From Actinomadura luzonensis (lineage in GTDB: Bacteria; Actinomycetota; Actinomycetes; Streptosporangiales; Streptosporangiaceae), in contig NZ_JAKRKC020000002.1 of NCBI RefSeq assembly GCF_022664455.2, positions 868,001 through 932,000 of the forward strand: 64,000 nt of DNA, in the 5' to 3' direction. The notes beneath the pieces were generated by a model. It ran no database searches, was not told where the DNA came from, and saw only the letters and a program-made list of their open reading frames with translations. The position numbers were made by a program, and so were the translations under genes. Numbering within the stretch: position 1 is the stretch's first letter; each line of letters starts with the position of its first letter. Of the stretch, positions 6,856 through 15,265 are shown one piece after another.

Positions 6856-8731
6856 ATGCGCGTGCACTACCCGCGGACCCCGCACCTGCCCTGGTCGCCC
6901 GGCGCGACGTCCGACGACGTGCGCGCCGGCGACCTGTCCGGGCTGCGCGGGCGCGAGGTCGTCGTCACCGAGAAGCTCGACGGGGAGAACACCACCCTGT
7001 ACGCCGACGGCCTGCACGCGCGGTCACCCGACTCCGGGCACCACCCGTCCCGGGCCTGGCTCAAGGGACTGCACGGGCGGCTCGCGGCACGCATCCCGGC
7101 CGGCTGGCGGGTGTGCGGGGAGAACACCTACGCCCGGCACTCGATCGCGTACGAGGAGCTGGAGAGCTGGTTCTACGGCTTCTCCGTCTGGGACGGCGAC
7201 CGGTGCCTGGACTGGGACCGCACGGTGGCGTTCCTGCGGCGGCGGCTCGGCGTGCCGGCGCCGCCGGTGCTGTGGCGCGGGATCTTCGACGAGCGGGCGC
7301 TGCGCGGGCTGCGGCTGGACACCGCGCGGCAGGAGGGGTACGTCGTCAGGACCGCCGACGGGTTCGGGCGGGAGGAGTTCGCGGGGCGGGTGGCCAAGTG
7401 GGTGCGGCCCGCGCACGTACGGACCGGCACGCACTGGATGCACGCCCCCGTCGTGCCCAACGGGCTCGGCCCGGCCGCGGCCCTCTGGGCGGTCCGCGCG
7501 GGCGCCGACCCCGACCTGCCCGCCCTCCTCACGGCCCTCACCCCGCCCCCGGAAACCGGAACCGCCGGGACCGCCGCTGGAACCCTGGCCACCGGGACCC
7601 TGGCCGCCGGGACAGCGGGCGGCGCGCCGACCGACGCCGAGGCCGCGCCCGCCGCGCCCGCCGCGCCCGCCGGGGCGCGGGCGGCGCTGGAGGCCGCCGG
7701 TCGCGGCAGCCGAGGCGGCCGCGCGGCTCGACGCCCTCGGCAGGTACGGCGACGCCCGCCTGGCCGGCGTCCTGGCCGCCGCCCTGCACACCACGCCCCG
7801 CCCCCGCCTGGCCACCCTCCTCGCCGGGCCGCTCGGCCTGCCGGCGGCCCGCCGGACGGCCGACCTGGCCGGCCTGCAGGCCGTCCTGCACCGCCCGTAC
7901 CCCGACGAGGAGCGCCGCGCCGGCCTGGCCCGCCTGGCGGTCGCCGCCGACCTCGGAGTGCTGCACGCGGTCGCCGCGGCCGTGCTCGCCGCCCGCCCCG
8001 CCGGCCCGGAGACGGACGAAGCGCGCGAACAGCTCGAATGGTCGGCCCTGTACGCCGAGGACGCCGGGCTGCTGGAGCCGTCCCCGCTGGAGCCGCTGCG
8101 GGCCGCGCTGCGCGAGGCGTTCGCCGCGCTCGACCCCGGCGCGGCCGACCGCTGCTGGGCCGAGGCCCGCGAGAGCTGGGCGCGGGGCCGCGTCGCCACG
8201 CCCGGGGAGGCCGTGGCCGCGACCTGGCGGTGGCGGTCCGGGCGTTTCCCGCGGCTGGTGCACCTGATCGGGCCGTCCGGCAGCGGCAAGAGCACGTTCG
8301 CGGCCGGTCTGCCCGGCGTGGCCGCGTACCTGTCGCTGGACGACCTGCGCCAGGCCCGCGGCTCCCGCTCCGACCAGCGCGCCAACGCGCAGGTGCTCGG
8401 CGACGGCCTGGCCGGGCTCGACGCCGCGCTCGCCGCCGGCGGCACGGTCGTGTGGGACGCCACGTCGCTCACCCCGCAGCAGCGCTCGATGGTCGGCGCC
8501 GTGGCGTCGCGCCGCGACGCGCTGGTCACGCACGCCGTCGCGCTCGTCGCCGAGGACGAGCTGCACCGCCGCAACGCCCGCCGGCCGCACCCCGTGCCGC
8601 CGCACGTGCTGGCCGCGCAGGCGCGCTGGTTCGTCCCGCCGTACCCCGGCCAGGCCCACCGCACCTGGTACGTCGGCGCGTCCGGCGGCGTCGAGGACGT
8701 GGCCGGCTCCCTGGACGCCGAGGAGGCGTGA
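6856..8731 (+). pseudogene. ATP-dependent RNA ligase plus polynucleotide kinase-like protein, frameshifted mid-gene
   Basis: From ATG 6856 (GGGAGGGG upstream) residues 1-200 form an RNA ligase: nucleotidyl-lysine motif EKLDGEN with K40, motif III WFYGFSVWD (~106-113), motif IV EGYVVRT (160-166), motif V VAKWV (179-183). Around 7690-7710 the frame changes from frame 1 to frame 2. Frame 2 then gives a helical middle region and a P-loop kinase domain (GPSGSGKSTF near 8270-8297, DDLRQARGSRSDQ, VVWDATSL) up to the stop at 8729-8731. As I know the family, related actinobacterial proteins are single ~650-residue ligase-kinases, so one extra base in the GC/Pro-Ala linker is the likely explanation. 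It would heal RNA 5'-OH ends and seal nicks. The next gene starts inside the stop codon (TGATG). Confidence 0.75.
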
Positions 8732-11715
8732 TGCGCACCAGCGAGGAGATCTACCACCGGGTCCGCTGGGACCCGCGCTTCGACCCGTCGCGCTTCGTGC
8801 TCGGCGTCGGCCAGCGCGACGCCGCGCCCAAGCGGGTGCCGCTGCCCGCGTTCACGCCCGGCGGCGACGTCCCGTGGCACCGGGTGCTGTTCGTCGAGGC
8901 GGACGGCGAGCTGGTCTGGGACCGCGCCACCGGCCTGGACCGGCTCGACGACGCCGACGCCGGCCGCGCCCGTGACCCGCGCCTGCTGCGCGCCCCGTTC
9001 TTCACCGCCGCGACCCCGCACGCCTTCGACCCGGCCACGGGGTGGCGGCCGGTCCCGGCGGGGGAGGGGCGGCGGCCCGCGCCGACCTCCCCGACCACCT
9101 CCCCGGCGACCTCCCCGGCGACCTCCGGGGCGACCTCCGCGGCGACGCCCGCGCGGACGTCCGTGCGCGTCCTGACCTGGAACACCCTGTGGGACCGCTA
9201 CGACGGCGACCGCATCGACACCGCCCGCCGCCGCCCCCTGCTGCTGGCCGCGCTGGAGGCGGCCGACGCGGACGTCATCGCGCTCCAGGAGGCCGAGCCC
9301 GGCCTGCTGGAGCTGCTGCTGGCGGCCCCGTGGGTGCGGGCCCGCTACACGATCGGCACCGGCCCCGGCGGCGAGGACGTCGCCGACACCGGCCTGCTGC
9401 TGCTCAGCCGCCTGCCGGTGCGCGAGGCCGGTTCCCATGCGCTCGGCCCGCACAAGGCGCTCGCCGCGCTCGCCGTCGAGACCGCCGCCGGGCCGCTCGT
9501 CGTCGCCGCCACCCACCTGACCAGCGACCACACCGCCGGCGGCGCGGCGCGGCGGCGGGCCGAGCTGGCCAGGATCGCCGAGGCGCTGGCCGGCGTGGAC
9601 GGCGACCTGGTGCTCGTGGGCGACTTCAACGACGGCACCGACGTCCCCACCACGGCGCTCGGGCTCCGCGACGCCTGGACGGAGGCGCGCGGGCCCGGCG
9701 ACGACACTCCCACCTTCGACCCGGGCGCCAACCCGCTCGCCGCACTGTCCTCGTTGTCCGGGCGGGCCGCCCGGCTGGACCGTGTGCTGCTGCGCGGCCG
9801 GCTCCGCACCCTGGGGACGGCCCTGCTCGGCGACGCCCCCGGCCCGGGCGGCCTGTACGTCTCCGACCACTACGGGGTGGCGGCCGTCCTGGACGTGACG
9901 GGCGGCGAACCCGGCGGCGTGCTGGACGTGCCGCCGACCGCGCGCACCGCCGTGGCGTGGCTGCCGCCGGAGGAGCTGTGGCCGGCTCTCCAGGAGGTCC
10001 GCCGGGCCCATGACCCGCAGGTGGACAGGTGGCCGCCGCACGTGAACCTGCTGTTCGGGTTCGTGCCCGAGCACGCGTTCGAGGCGGCGGCGCCGCTGCT
10101 GTCGGCCGCCGCCGCCGAGGTCGAGCCCTTCCCGGCGCGGCTGGAGGGCGTGCGGGCCTTCCGGCACCGCGGCGAGGCCACCGTCTGGCTCGACCCGGCC
10201 GCCGCCGGGGCCGCGCCCTGGGCCCGGCTCCGCCAGGCGCTGCTGCGGCGCTTCCCCCGCTGCGCCGGCCGCCCGGACGCCTTCACCCCGCACCTCACCC
10301 TGGGCCGCGCGCCCGGCCCGCACGCGCTGGACGTCCGGCTGGAGGCGATGACGGCCCGTGTCGGCCACCTCGTGCTGCTGTCCCGCCGCGCCGACGAGCC
10401 GATGCGGCCCCGCGCCCTGCTCACCCTGGGCACCGGCGACCTCCACTGGCTCCCCGGCCCTCCGGCGACGGCCCTTCCGGCGGCCGGCTCCTCTGCGCCG
10501 GGCCCTTCCGCGCCCGCTCTCGACCGCGTGGCGGACGAGGTCGCCCGGCGGGTGACGGAGGCGCTGCGCCCCGGGGTGGTGCACATCGCGGGCTCCCGCC
10601 GGATGGGCTGCGCGCTCCCCGGCGCCGACCTGGATCTCGTCGCGGCCCTCCCCGGCGCCGGCGAGCCCGCGGACGCCCCCTCCCCGTGGCCCGGCGCCGA
10701 CGCGGGGCCCGCCACCGGCGTGGCGGCGCGGATACGGGAGGCGCTGCCGGAGGCGGTCCGGTTGCGGCGGGTGACGGGCGCGCGGGTGCCCGGCCTGCGC
10801 CTGCACGTGTCCGGCCTGGACGTCGACCTCACCCTGGTCCCCACCGCCCGGATCCCTCCGGAGCAGGCCCTGGACCGGCGAGCCGAGCTGGGCGAGGCGG
10901 CGGCCGTCGCGCTGAGCGCGGTCAGCGACGCGGACGCCGTGCGCGCCGCCACCGGCCCCGCGTACCCGCGCTTCACCCGCCTCGCCCGCCAGGTGAAGGC
11001 GTGGGCCCGGGCCAAGGGCCTGGACTCCGCCCCGTTCGGCGGCCTGCCCGGCCTGGCCTGGGCGGTGCTCTGCGCCCGCACGATCATGGACGCCGGGACC
11101 ACCGCCGCCACAGGCGAGCAGGATCTCCTGGCCCGCTTCTTCAGCACGTGGGCCGCCTGGGACTGGCGCGACCCCGTCGCCCTCACCCCGGCCGTCCCGT
11201 CGCCGCCGTCCCCGATGACGGTGCTGACCCCCAGCGCCCCTGCCCGCAACTGCGCCCGCCAGGTCTCCTCGGGCACCCTCGACCTGCTCACCCACGAGCT
11301 CTACCAGGCATGGGAGCTCATCGACGGAGACGGAGGCGAAGGCGGCGGCGAGGGCGAAGGCGGCGGCGACCGCGACGGCCTGTGCGCGCCCCCGCCCCTG
11401 CACCGCCGCCACGCCGCCTGGGCCGTGATCGCCGTCGAGGCCGACCGCCCCGAGACGTTCGCGCCGGCGCTCGGCCGCGCCCGCGGCCGCCTGCTGGACC
11501 TGCTCACCGCCCTCCACGAGTCCGGCGTCCCCGACGCGCACGCCTGGCCCCGCCCCTTCGAGGCGGGCCCCCGCTCGGCCCGCTACGCCGTCGGCCTGGG
11601 CCGCACGCCCCCGGACGCCGCCCGGCTCGCCGCGCTCGCCACCCCCTGGGCCAGGGGCCTGCCGGGCGTCACGGTCACCCGCCTCGACGGCGCCGCCGTG
11701 CCCACCCTGACCTGA
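8731..11715 (+). CDS. Multidomain RNA-repair protein: DUF504/MJ1316 + EEP phosphoesterase + 2H (LigT) + poly(A)-polymerase-like nucleotidyltransferase
   Basis: 994 residues, translationally coupled to the ligase-kinase. Domain order: DUF504/MJ1316 (1-~80, EEIYHRVRWDPRFD, VPWHRVLF), proposed in comparative work to recognise cyclic-phosphate RNA ends; an S/T/P linker (115-142); an EEP fold (145-~395) with TWNT 149-152, LQE 185-187, HLTSDH 262-267, GDFND 297-301 and a late SDHYG; a 2H phosphoesterase with H437-V-N and H521-L-T; then a nucleotidyltransferase with G621-S622 and D633-L-D635 plus the helical domain of poly(A)-polymerase/CCA-type enzymes to the C-terminus. The active-site residues I can identify are all present. 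The protein should process 2',3'-cyclic phosphate or 3'-phosphate ends and possibly add nucleotides, supplying ligatable ends to the upstream enzyme. The substrate RNA is unknown. Confidence 0.85.
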   Translation: MRTSEEIYHRVRWDPRFDPSRFVLGVGQRDAAPKRVPLPAFTPGGDVPWHRVLFVEADGELVWDRATGLDRLDDADAGRARDPRLLRAPFFTAATPHAFDPATGWRPVPAGEGRRPAPTSPTTSPATSPATSGATSAATPARTSVRVLTWNTLWDRYDGDRIDTARRRPLLLAALEAADADVIALQEAEPGLLELLLAAPWVRARYTIGTGPGGEDVADTGLLLLSRLPVREAGSHALGPHKALAALAVETAAGPLVVAATHLTSDHTAGGAARRRAELARIAEALAGVDGDLVLVGDFNDGTDVPTTALGLRDAWTEARGPGDDTPTFDPGANPLAALSSLSGRAARLDRVLLRGRLRTLGTALLGDAPGPGGLYVSDHYGVAAVLDVTGGEPGGVLDVPPTARTAVAWLPPEELWPALQEVRRAHDPQVDRWPPHVNLLFGFVPEHAFEAAAPLLSAAAAEVEPFPARLEGVRAFRHRGEATVWLDPAAAGAAPWARLRQALLRRFPRCAGRPDAFTPHLTLGRAPGPHALDVRLEAMTARVGHLVLLSRRADEPMRPRALLTLGTGDLHWLPGPPATALPAAGSSAPGPSAPALDRVADEVARRVTEALRPGVVHIAGSRRMGCALPGADLDLVAALPGAGEPADAPSPWPGADAGPATGVAARIREALPEAVRLRRVTGARVPGLRLHVSGLDVDLTLVPTARIPPEQALDRRAELGEAAAVALSAVSDADAVRAATGPAYPRFTRLARQVKAWARAKGLDSAPFGGLPGLAWAVLCARTIMDAGTTAATGEQDLLARFFSTWAAWDWRDPVALTPAVPSPPSPMTVLTPSAPARNCARQVSSGTLDLLTHELYQAWELIDGDGGEGGGEGEGGGDRDGLCAPPPLHRRHAAWAVIAVEADRPETFAPALGRARGRLLDLLTALHESGVPDAHAWPRPFEAGPRSARYAVGLGRTPPDAARLAALATPWARGLPGVTVTRLDGAAVPTLT

Positions 11716-11718
11716 GGG

Positions 11719-11736
11719 TCGTGACACGCGCGTCAC
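11719..11736. terminator. Short inverted repeat after RNA-repair operon
   Basis: CGTGAC-6-GTCACG just downstream of the stop codon can form a 6-bp stem. It is a weak terminator candidate with no T-tract. Confidence 0.35.
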
Positions 11737-11829
11737 CGTGGGGCCAGCCGCTCCCCGCCGGAAAATCACTCGCCCCCGCAGGGCCACTGGGGCAGCATGG
11801 CAGGGCGGCGTCGGCATTCGGGAGGGCGG

Positions 11830-13692
11830 ATGAGCGTGCTCGGGACACTCGCAGGCTCCGAAGGGCGATCATCCACCAGGAAAGCGGCGGTCCTGCTCGC
11901 GCTGCGCCACTACTGCGGCGAGCTGCGCCGGCAGTGGCGGGTGGCGCTGCCCGCCCTGACGCTGCCCGCGCTCGGCAACATCTGCCTGTTCTACCTGGCG
12001 CCGCTGGCGGTGGCCGGGCTCGTCGGGCACCTGGCCGGCGGCGCGGACGGCGACCTCGGGGCGCTGCTGCCCTACGTCCTCGGCTTCGCCGGGCTGCTGC
12101 TGGCGGGTGAGGCGCTGTGGCGTCTCGGCCTGCACTTCCTCAACCGCACCGACGCCCGCGGCATCGAACGCCTCGGCGTCGTCGGCATGGACGAGCTGCT
12201 GGCCAAGGACGCCGCGTTCTTCCACAACAACTTCGCCGGGTCGCTGACCAAGCGGGTGCTGGGGTTCTCCTCCAGGTTCGAGGAGTTCGCCGACACGCTC
12301 ACCTTCTCGATCATGGCGAAGGTGGTGCCGCTGGGCTTCGCCTCGGTGGTGCTGTGGCGCTACCACCCGCTGCTCGTCCTGGTGCTGCTGGGCCTCATCG
12401 TCGTCACCGGTCTCCTCGTCGCGCCGCTCATCCGCCGCCGCCAGGCGCTGGTGGACGCCCGCGAGGCCGCCAAGGTGCTGGTGTCGGGCCATGTCGCCGA
12501 CGTGCTGACCAACATGGACACCGTCCGGGCGTTCGCCGCCGAGGACCGCGAGGCGGCCGAGCACCGGGCGCGGGTCGCCGAGCAGGGCCGGCTGTCGCTG
12601 CGCTCCTGGGACTACGGCAACCTGCGGGTCGACACCGTCGTCGCGCCCCTGTCGGTGCTGACCAGCGCAGTGGGCCTGCTGCTGGCGGTGGCGCTGCGCG
12701 GCGGGCTCGGCGTGGAGGCGATCGTGGTGACGTTCACGTACTACACCAACACGATCAGCATCATGTTCGAGTTCAACCAGATCTACCGGCGCATCGAGAG
12801 CGTGCTCACCGAGGCCGCCCAGTTCACCAAGCTGCTGCTGGAGCCGCCGACCGTGGTCGACCCGGCCGAGCCGCAGCCGTTGCGCCCGGCCGACGCGGGC
12901 GTGCGCTTCGAGCACGTGCGCTTCGGCTACTCCGACGGCGAGCCGCTCTTCCGCGACCTGGACCTCGACATCCCCAGCGGCACCAAGATCGGCCTGGTCG
13001 GGCAGTCCGGCGGCGGCAAGACCACGCTCACCCGGCTGCTGCTGCGTCTCATGGACGTCGACGGCGGCCGCATCCTGGTCGGCGGCCAGGACATCGCCCG
13101 GCTGCGCCAGGCCGACCTGCGCGGCCTGATCGCCTACGTCCCGCAGGAGCCGGCCATGTTCCACCGGTCGGTGCGCGACAACATCGCCTTCGCCCGGCCG
13201 GGCGCGAGCGAGGCCGAGATCCTGCGGGCGGCCCGGGCGGCGCACGTCACGGAGTTCGTCGAGGCCCTGCCGGAGGGGTTCGACACGCTGGTGGGGGAGC
13301 GCGGGGTCAAGCTGTCCGGCGGGCAGCGGCAGCGCGTCGCGCTCGCCCGCGCCATCCTGCGCGACGCGCCGATCCTGCTGCTGGACGAGGCCACCAGCGC
13401 CCTCGACTCCGAGAGCGAGATCCTCGTCCAGGAGGCGCTGTGGCGGCTGATGCAGGACCGCACGGCGATCGTGGTGGCGCACCGGCTGAGCACGGTGGTC
13501 CGGATGGACCGGCTCGTCGTGCTCAACCGCGGCCGGATCGTGGAGCAGGGCACCCACAGCGAGCTGCTGCGGGCGCAGGGCCCCTACGCCCGGCTCTGGA
13601 GCCACCAGTCGGGCGGCTTCCTCGCCGAGGACGACCTGTCGGACCTGCCGGAGGACGCCGACGCCCTCGGCCGCCGCGAGATGACCGCCTGA
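11830..13692 (+). CDS. ABC exporter, fused permease-ATPase
   Basis: 620 residues from ATG 11830 (GGAGGG upstream); an in-frame ATG at 11797 lacks a good site. The N-terminal half is a six-helix type IV exporter domain (first TM VALPALTLPALGNICLFYLAP). The C-terminal ATPase has Walker A GQSGGGKTT, Q-loop YVPQEP, signature LSGGQRQR, Walker B ILLLDEATSALD and H-loop VVAHRLSTV. Length and layout are those of homodimeric lipid, peptide or drug exporters. No accessory gene or regulator adjoins it, so the substrate is open. Confidence 0.9.
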   Translation: MSVLGTLAGSEGRSSTRKAAVLLALRHYCGELRRQWRVALPALTLPALGNICLFYLAPLAVAGLVGHLAGGADGDLGALLPYVLGFAGLLLAGEALWRLGLHFLNRTDARGIERLGVVGMDELLAKDAAFFHNNFAGSLTKRVLGFSSRFEEFADTLTFSIMAKVVPLGFASVVLWRYHPLLVLVLLGLIVVTGLLVAPLIRRRQALVDAREAAKVLVSGHVADVLTNMDTVRAFAAEDREAAEHRARVAEQGRLSLRSWDYGNLRVDTVVAPLSVLTSAVGLLLAVALRGGLGVEAIVVTFTYYTNTISIMFEFNQIYRRIESVLTEAAQFTKLLLEPPTVVDPAEPQPLRPADAGVRFEHVRFGYSDGEPLFRDLDLDIPSGTKIGLVGQSGGGKTTLTRLLLRLMDVDGGRILVGGQDIARLRQADLRGLIAYVPQEPAMFHRSVRDNIAFARPGASEAEILRAARAAHVTEFVEALPEGFDTLVGERGVKLSGGQRQRVALARAILRDAPILLLDEATSALDSESEILVQEALWRLMQDRTAIVVAHRLSTVVRMDRLVVLNRGRIVEQGTHSELLRAQGPYARLWSHQSGGFLAEDDLSDLPEDADALGRREMTA

Positions 13693-13703
13693 GCCCGGCC
13701 CCG

Positions 13704-14468
13704 TCACCCGTTGAGGAAGGCGACCAGCTCCTTGACGAAGGCGGGGTCGCGGAGCGCGCCGCCGTGGTCGCCGGGCACGAGCCGCAGCCGCGCGCCCGGG
13801 ATCGCCCCGGCGAGCACCTCCGGCCGGGCGGCCAGCTCGTCCCGGTCGCCGGCCAGGACGAGCGCCGGCGCCGTGACGGCGTCGAGCGGGATCGGCCGGT
13901 CGTGCACGGCGGCGGCCTGGGCGGCGAGCGCGGCCCGGTCGCCGCCGACGGCGTCCACGAACGCCCGGAACGCGGCCGCCGCCGGATGGGTGACGGCGGC
14001 CGGGTCGTCGGCGCGCAGGGCGTCGCGGAGGGTGTGCGGGCCGAGCACCCGGGTGTCCACGCCGCCCAGCTCGACCACCGCCGCGCCGACGCCGCCCACC
14101 ACGAGCCGCCGCACCCGCCGGTCGTGCGCGGCGGTCAGCAGGGCGACGACGGCGCCCATCGAGTAGCCGGCCAGGTCGTAGGCGGGCTCGCCGAGCAGGT
14201 CGGCCAGCGCCCGCACGTCGCGGGACATGCGGGCCTCGCCGTAGCGGGCGGGGTCGCGGGGCTTGCCGGAACGGCCGTGGCCGCGCGCGTCGATCGTGGC
14301 GACCCGGCGGCCGGCGGCGGTCAGCGTGTCCACGGTGCCGGGGGCCTCCCAGTCCACCCGCCCGTCGGCGGCGAAGCCGTGGTGGAGCAGCACCAGAGGC
14401 AGGGCGGAGTCCCGCTCCCACAGCTCGTAGGCGATGGGGACGCCGTCGTCGGCGGTGAAGGTCGGCAT
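13704..14468 (-). CDS. Alpha/beta-fold hydrolase
   Basis: 254 residues. Oxyanion-side motif LLHHGFAADGRVDW (28-41), strand VATIDARGHGRSGKP, nucleophile elbow GYSMG, acid in the AGDRDEL segment and catalytic His in VPGDHGG near the C-terminus: a complete Ser-Asp-His triad layout. No signal peptide, so cytoplasmic. An AAAGGA site precedes ATG 14468. The substrate cannot be inferred. The gene converges on the ABC exporter and is separate from the operon upstream of it. Confidence 0.85.
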   Translation of the reverse strand: MPTFTADDGVPIAYELWERDSALPLVLLHHGFAADGRVDWEAPGTVDTLTAAGRRVATIDARGHGRSGKPRDPARYGEARMSRDVRALADLLGEPAYDLAGYSMGAVVALLTAAHDRRVRRLVVGGVGAAVVELGGVDTRVLGPHTLRDALRADDPAAVTHPAAAAFRAFVDAVGGDRAALAAQAAAVHDRPIPLDAVTAPALVLAGDRDELAARPEVLAGAIPGARLRLVPGDHGGALRDPAFVKELVAFLNG

Positions 14469-14544
14469 GGCGCGGCGTCCTTTCGCGGGGGTTCCTCCCG
14501 CGATGGTAACCGCGAGGCGATCACGCCGAGGGCCCGCGCCGCGC

Positions 14545-14898
14545 TCACTTCTCGCGGTACAGCTCGCCCACCGGCATCAGGTCGGCCCGGCCGACGCGCA
14601 GCACGACGGCCTCGCCGTCGAGCCGGTCCACCTGCTCCCACGGCACGTAACAGGTGTCGCGGTGCAGCCGTCCCAGCAGCGCCCGCACCAGCCACGGGCC
14701 CTTGATCGCCGGGCCGCGCTCGTAGCCGAACAGCCGGCCGGTGTGCCGGGCGGCGACGATCAGCCCCGCCACCCGGAAGGCGTGCTGCACCTGCCGCAGC
14801 ATCGGCCCGTCCTGCACCAGCCGCAGGTCGGCGACCTGGCCGAGGGTCCGGCCGGCGCTGTCGCGCACCGGCCGGGCGATGAGGTCACTCACTCTCAT
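14545..14898 (-). CDS. PRC-barrel domain protein (last gene of the Nramp operon)
   Basis: 117 residues. The opening MRVSDLIARPVRDSAGRTLG matches a PRC-barrel, a small beta-barrel found in photosynthetic reaction centre H subunits, RimM and metal-transport-associated proteins. A second PRC-like half, CYVPWEQVDRLDGEAVVLRV, lies at residues ~81-100. Its start lies 14 bp inside the preceding gene, so the two are translationally coupled. Linkage to an Nramp transporter suggests an accessory or regulatory role in metal uptake, which is inference. Confidence 0.7.
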   Translation of the reverse strand: MRVSDLIARPVRDSAGRTLGQVADLRLVQDGPMLRQVQHAFRVAGLIVAARHTGRLFGYERGPAIKGPWLVRALLGRLHRDTCYVPWEQVDRLDGEAVVLRVGRADLMPVGELYREK

Positions 14899-15265
14899 GG
14901 CGCGCTCCCGGGATGGGGCGGACGACGTGCTCGCGCACCCAGCGTTCGAGCGCGGCGGGCTCCAGGTCGCCGGCGACGTGCACGGCGCTCGCGACGCGGC
15001 TGACGTCCGCCATCGGGACGCGCGGCGGCGCCTGCGCGCCGAGCAGCCGGGCCGCGCCGGCCATGAGCCGGCCGAGCACGCCGCCGACGCGCGGCCCGAG
15101 CGCGAGCGGCCCCATGAGGATCGCCGTCACGTACGGCCGCCCCTGCTCGTCGAAGTCCAGCTCCAGGTCGTCCACCTTGCCCACCAGCCGGCCGTCGCCG
15201 TCGTGCACGAGCTGCCGGTCCAGCAGGTGGAGCTGGGCGTGCAGCACCCGGGCCGGCCCGCTCAC
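14885..15265 (-). CDS. PRC-barrel-like protein coupled to the Nramp transporter
   Basis: 126 residues from a GTG at 15265 that overlaps the Nramp stop codon by 4 bp (GTGA). The N-terminal part (HLLDRQLVHDGDGRLVGKVD, then DLELDFDEQGRPYVTAILMG) has PRC-barrel character. A hydrophobic LGRLMAGAARLLG patch and a charged tail follow. No signal peptide. It may be a cytoplasmic partner of the transporter. The family assignment is tentative. Confidence 0.65.
   Translation of the reverse strand: MSGPARVLHAQLHLLDRQLVHDGDGRLVGKVDDLELDFDEQGRPYVTAILMGPLALGPRVGGVLGRLMAGAARLLGAQAPPRVPMADVSRVASAVHVAGDLEPAALERWVREHVVRPIPGARHESE

Noticed and set aside
7024..11817. 1597-residue minus-strand open frame across the RNA-repair genes
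   Set aside because: It is antisense to domains with identifiable catalytic motifs and has Gly/Arg/Gln-rich shadow composition caused by GC codon bias.
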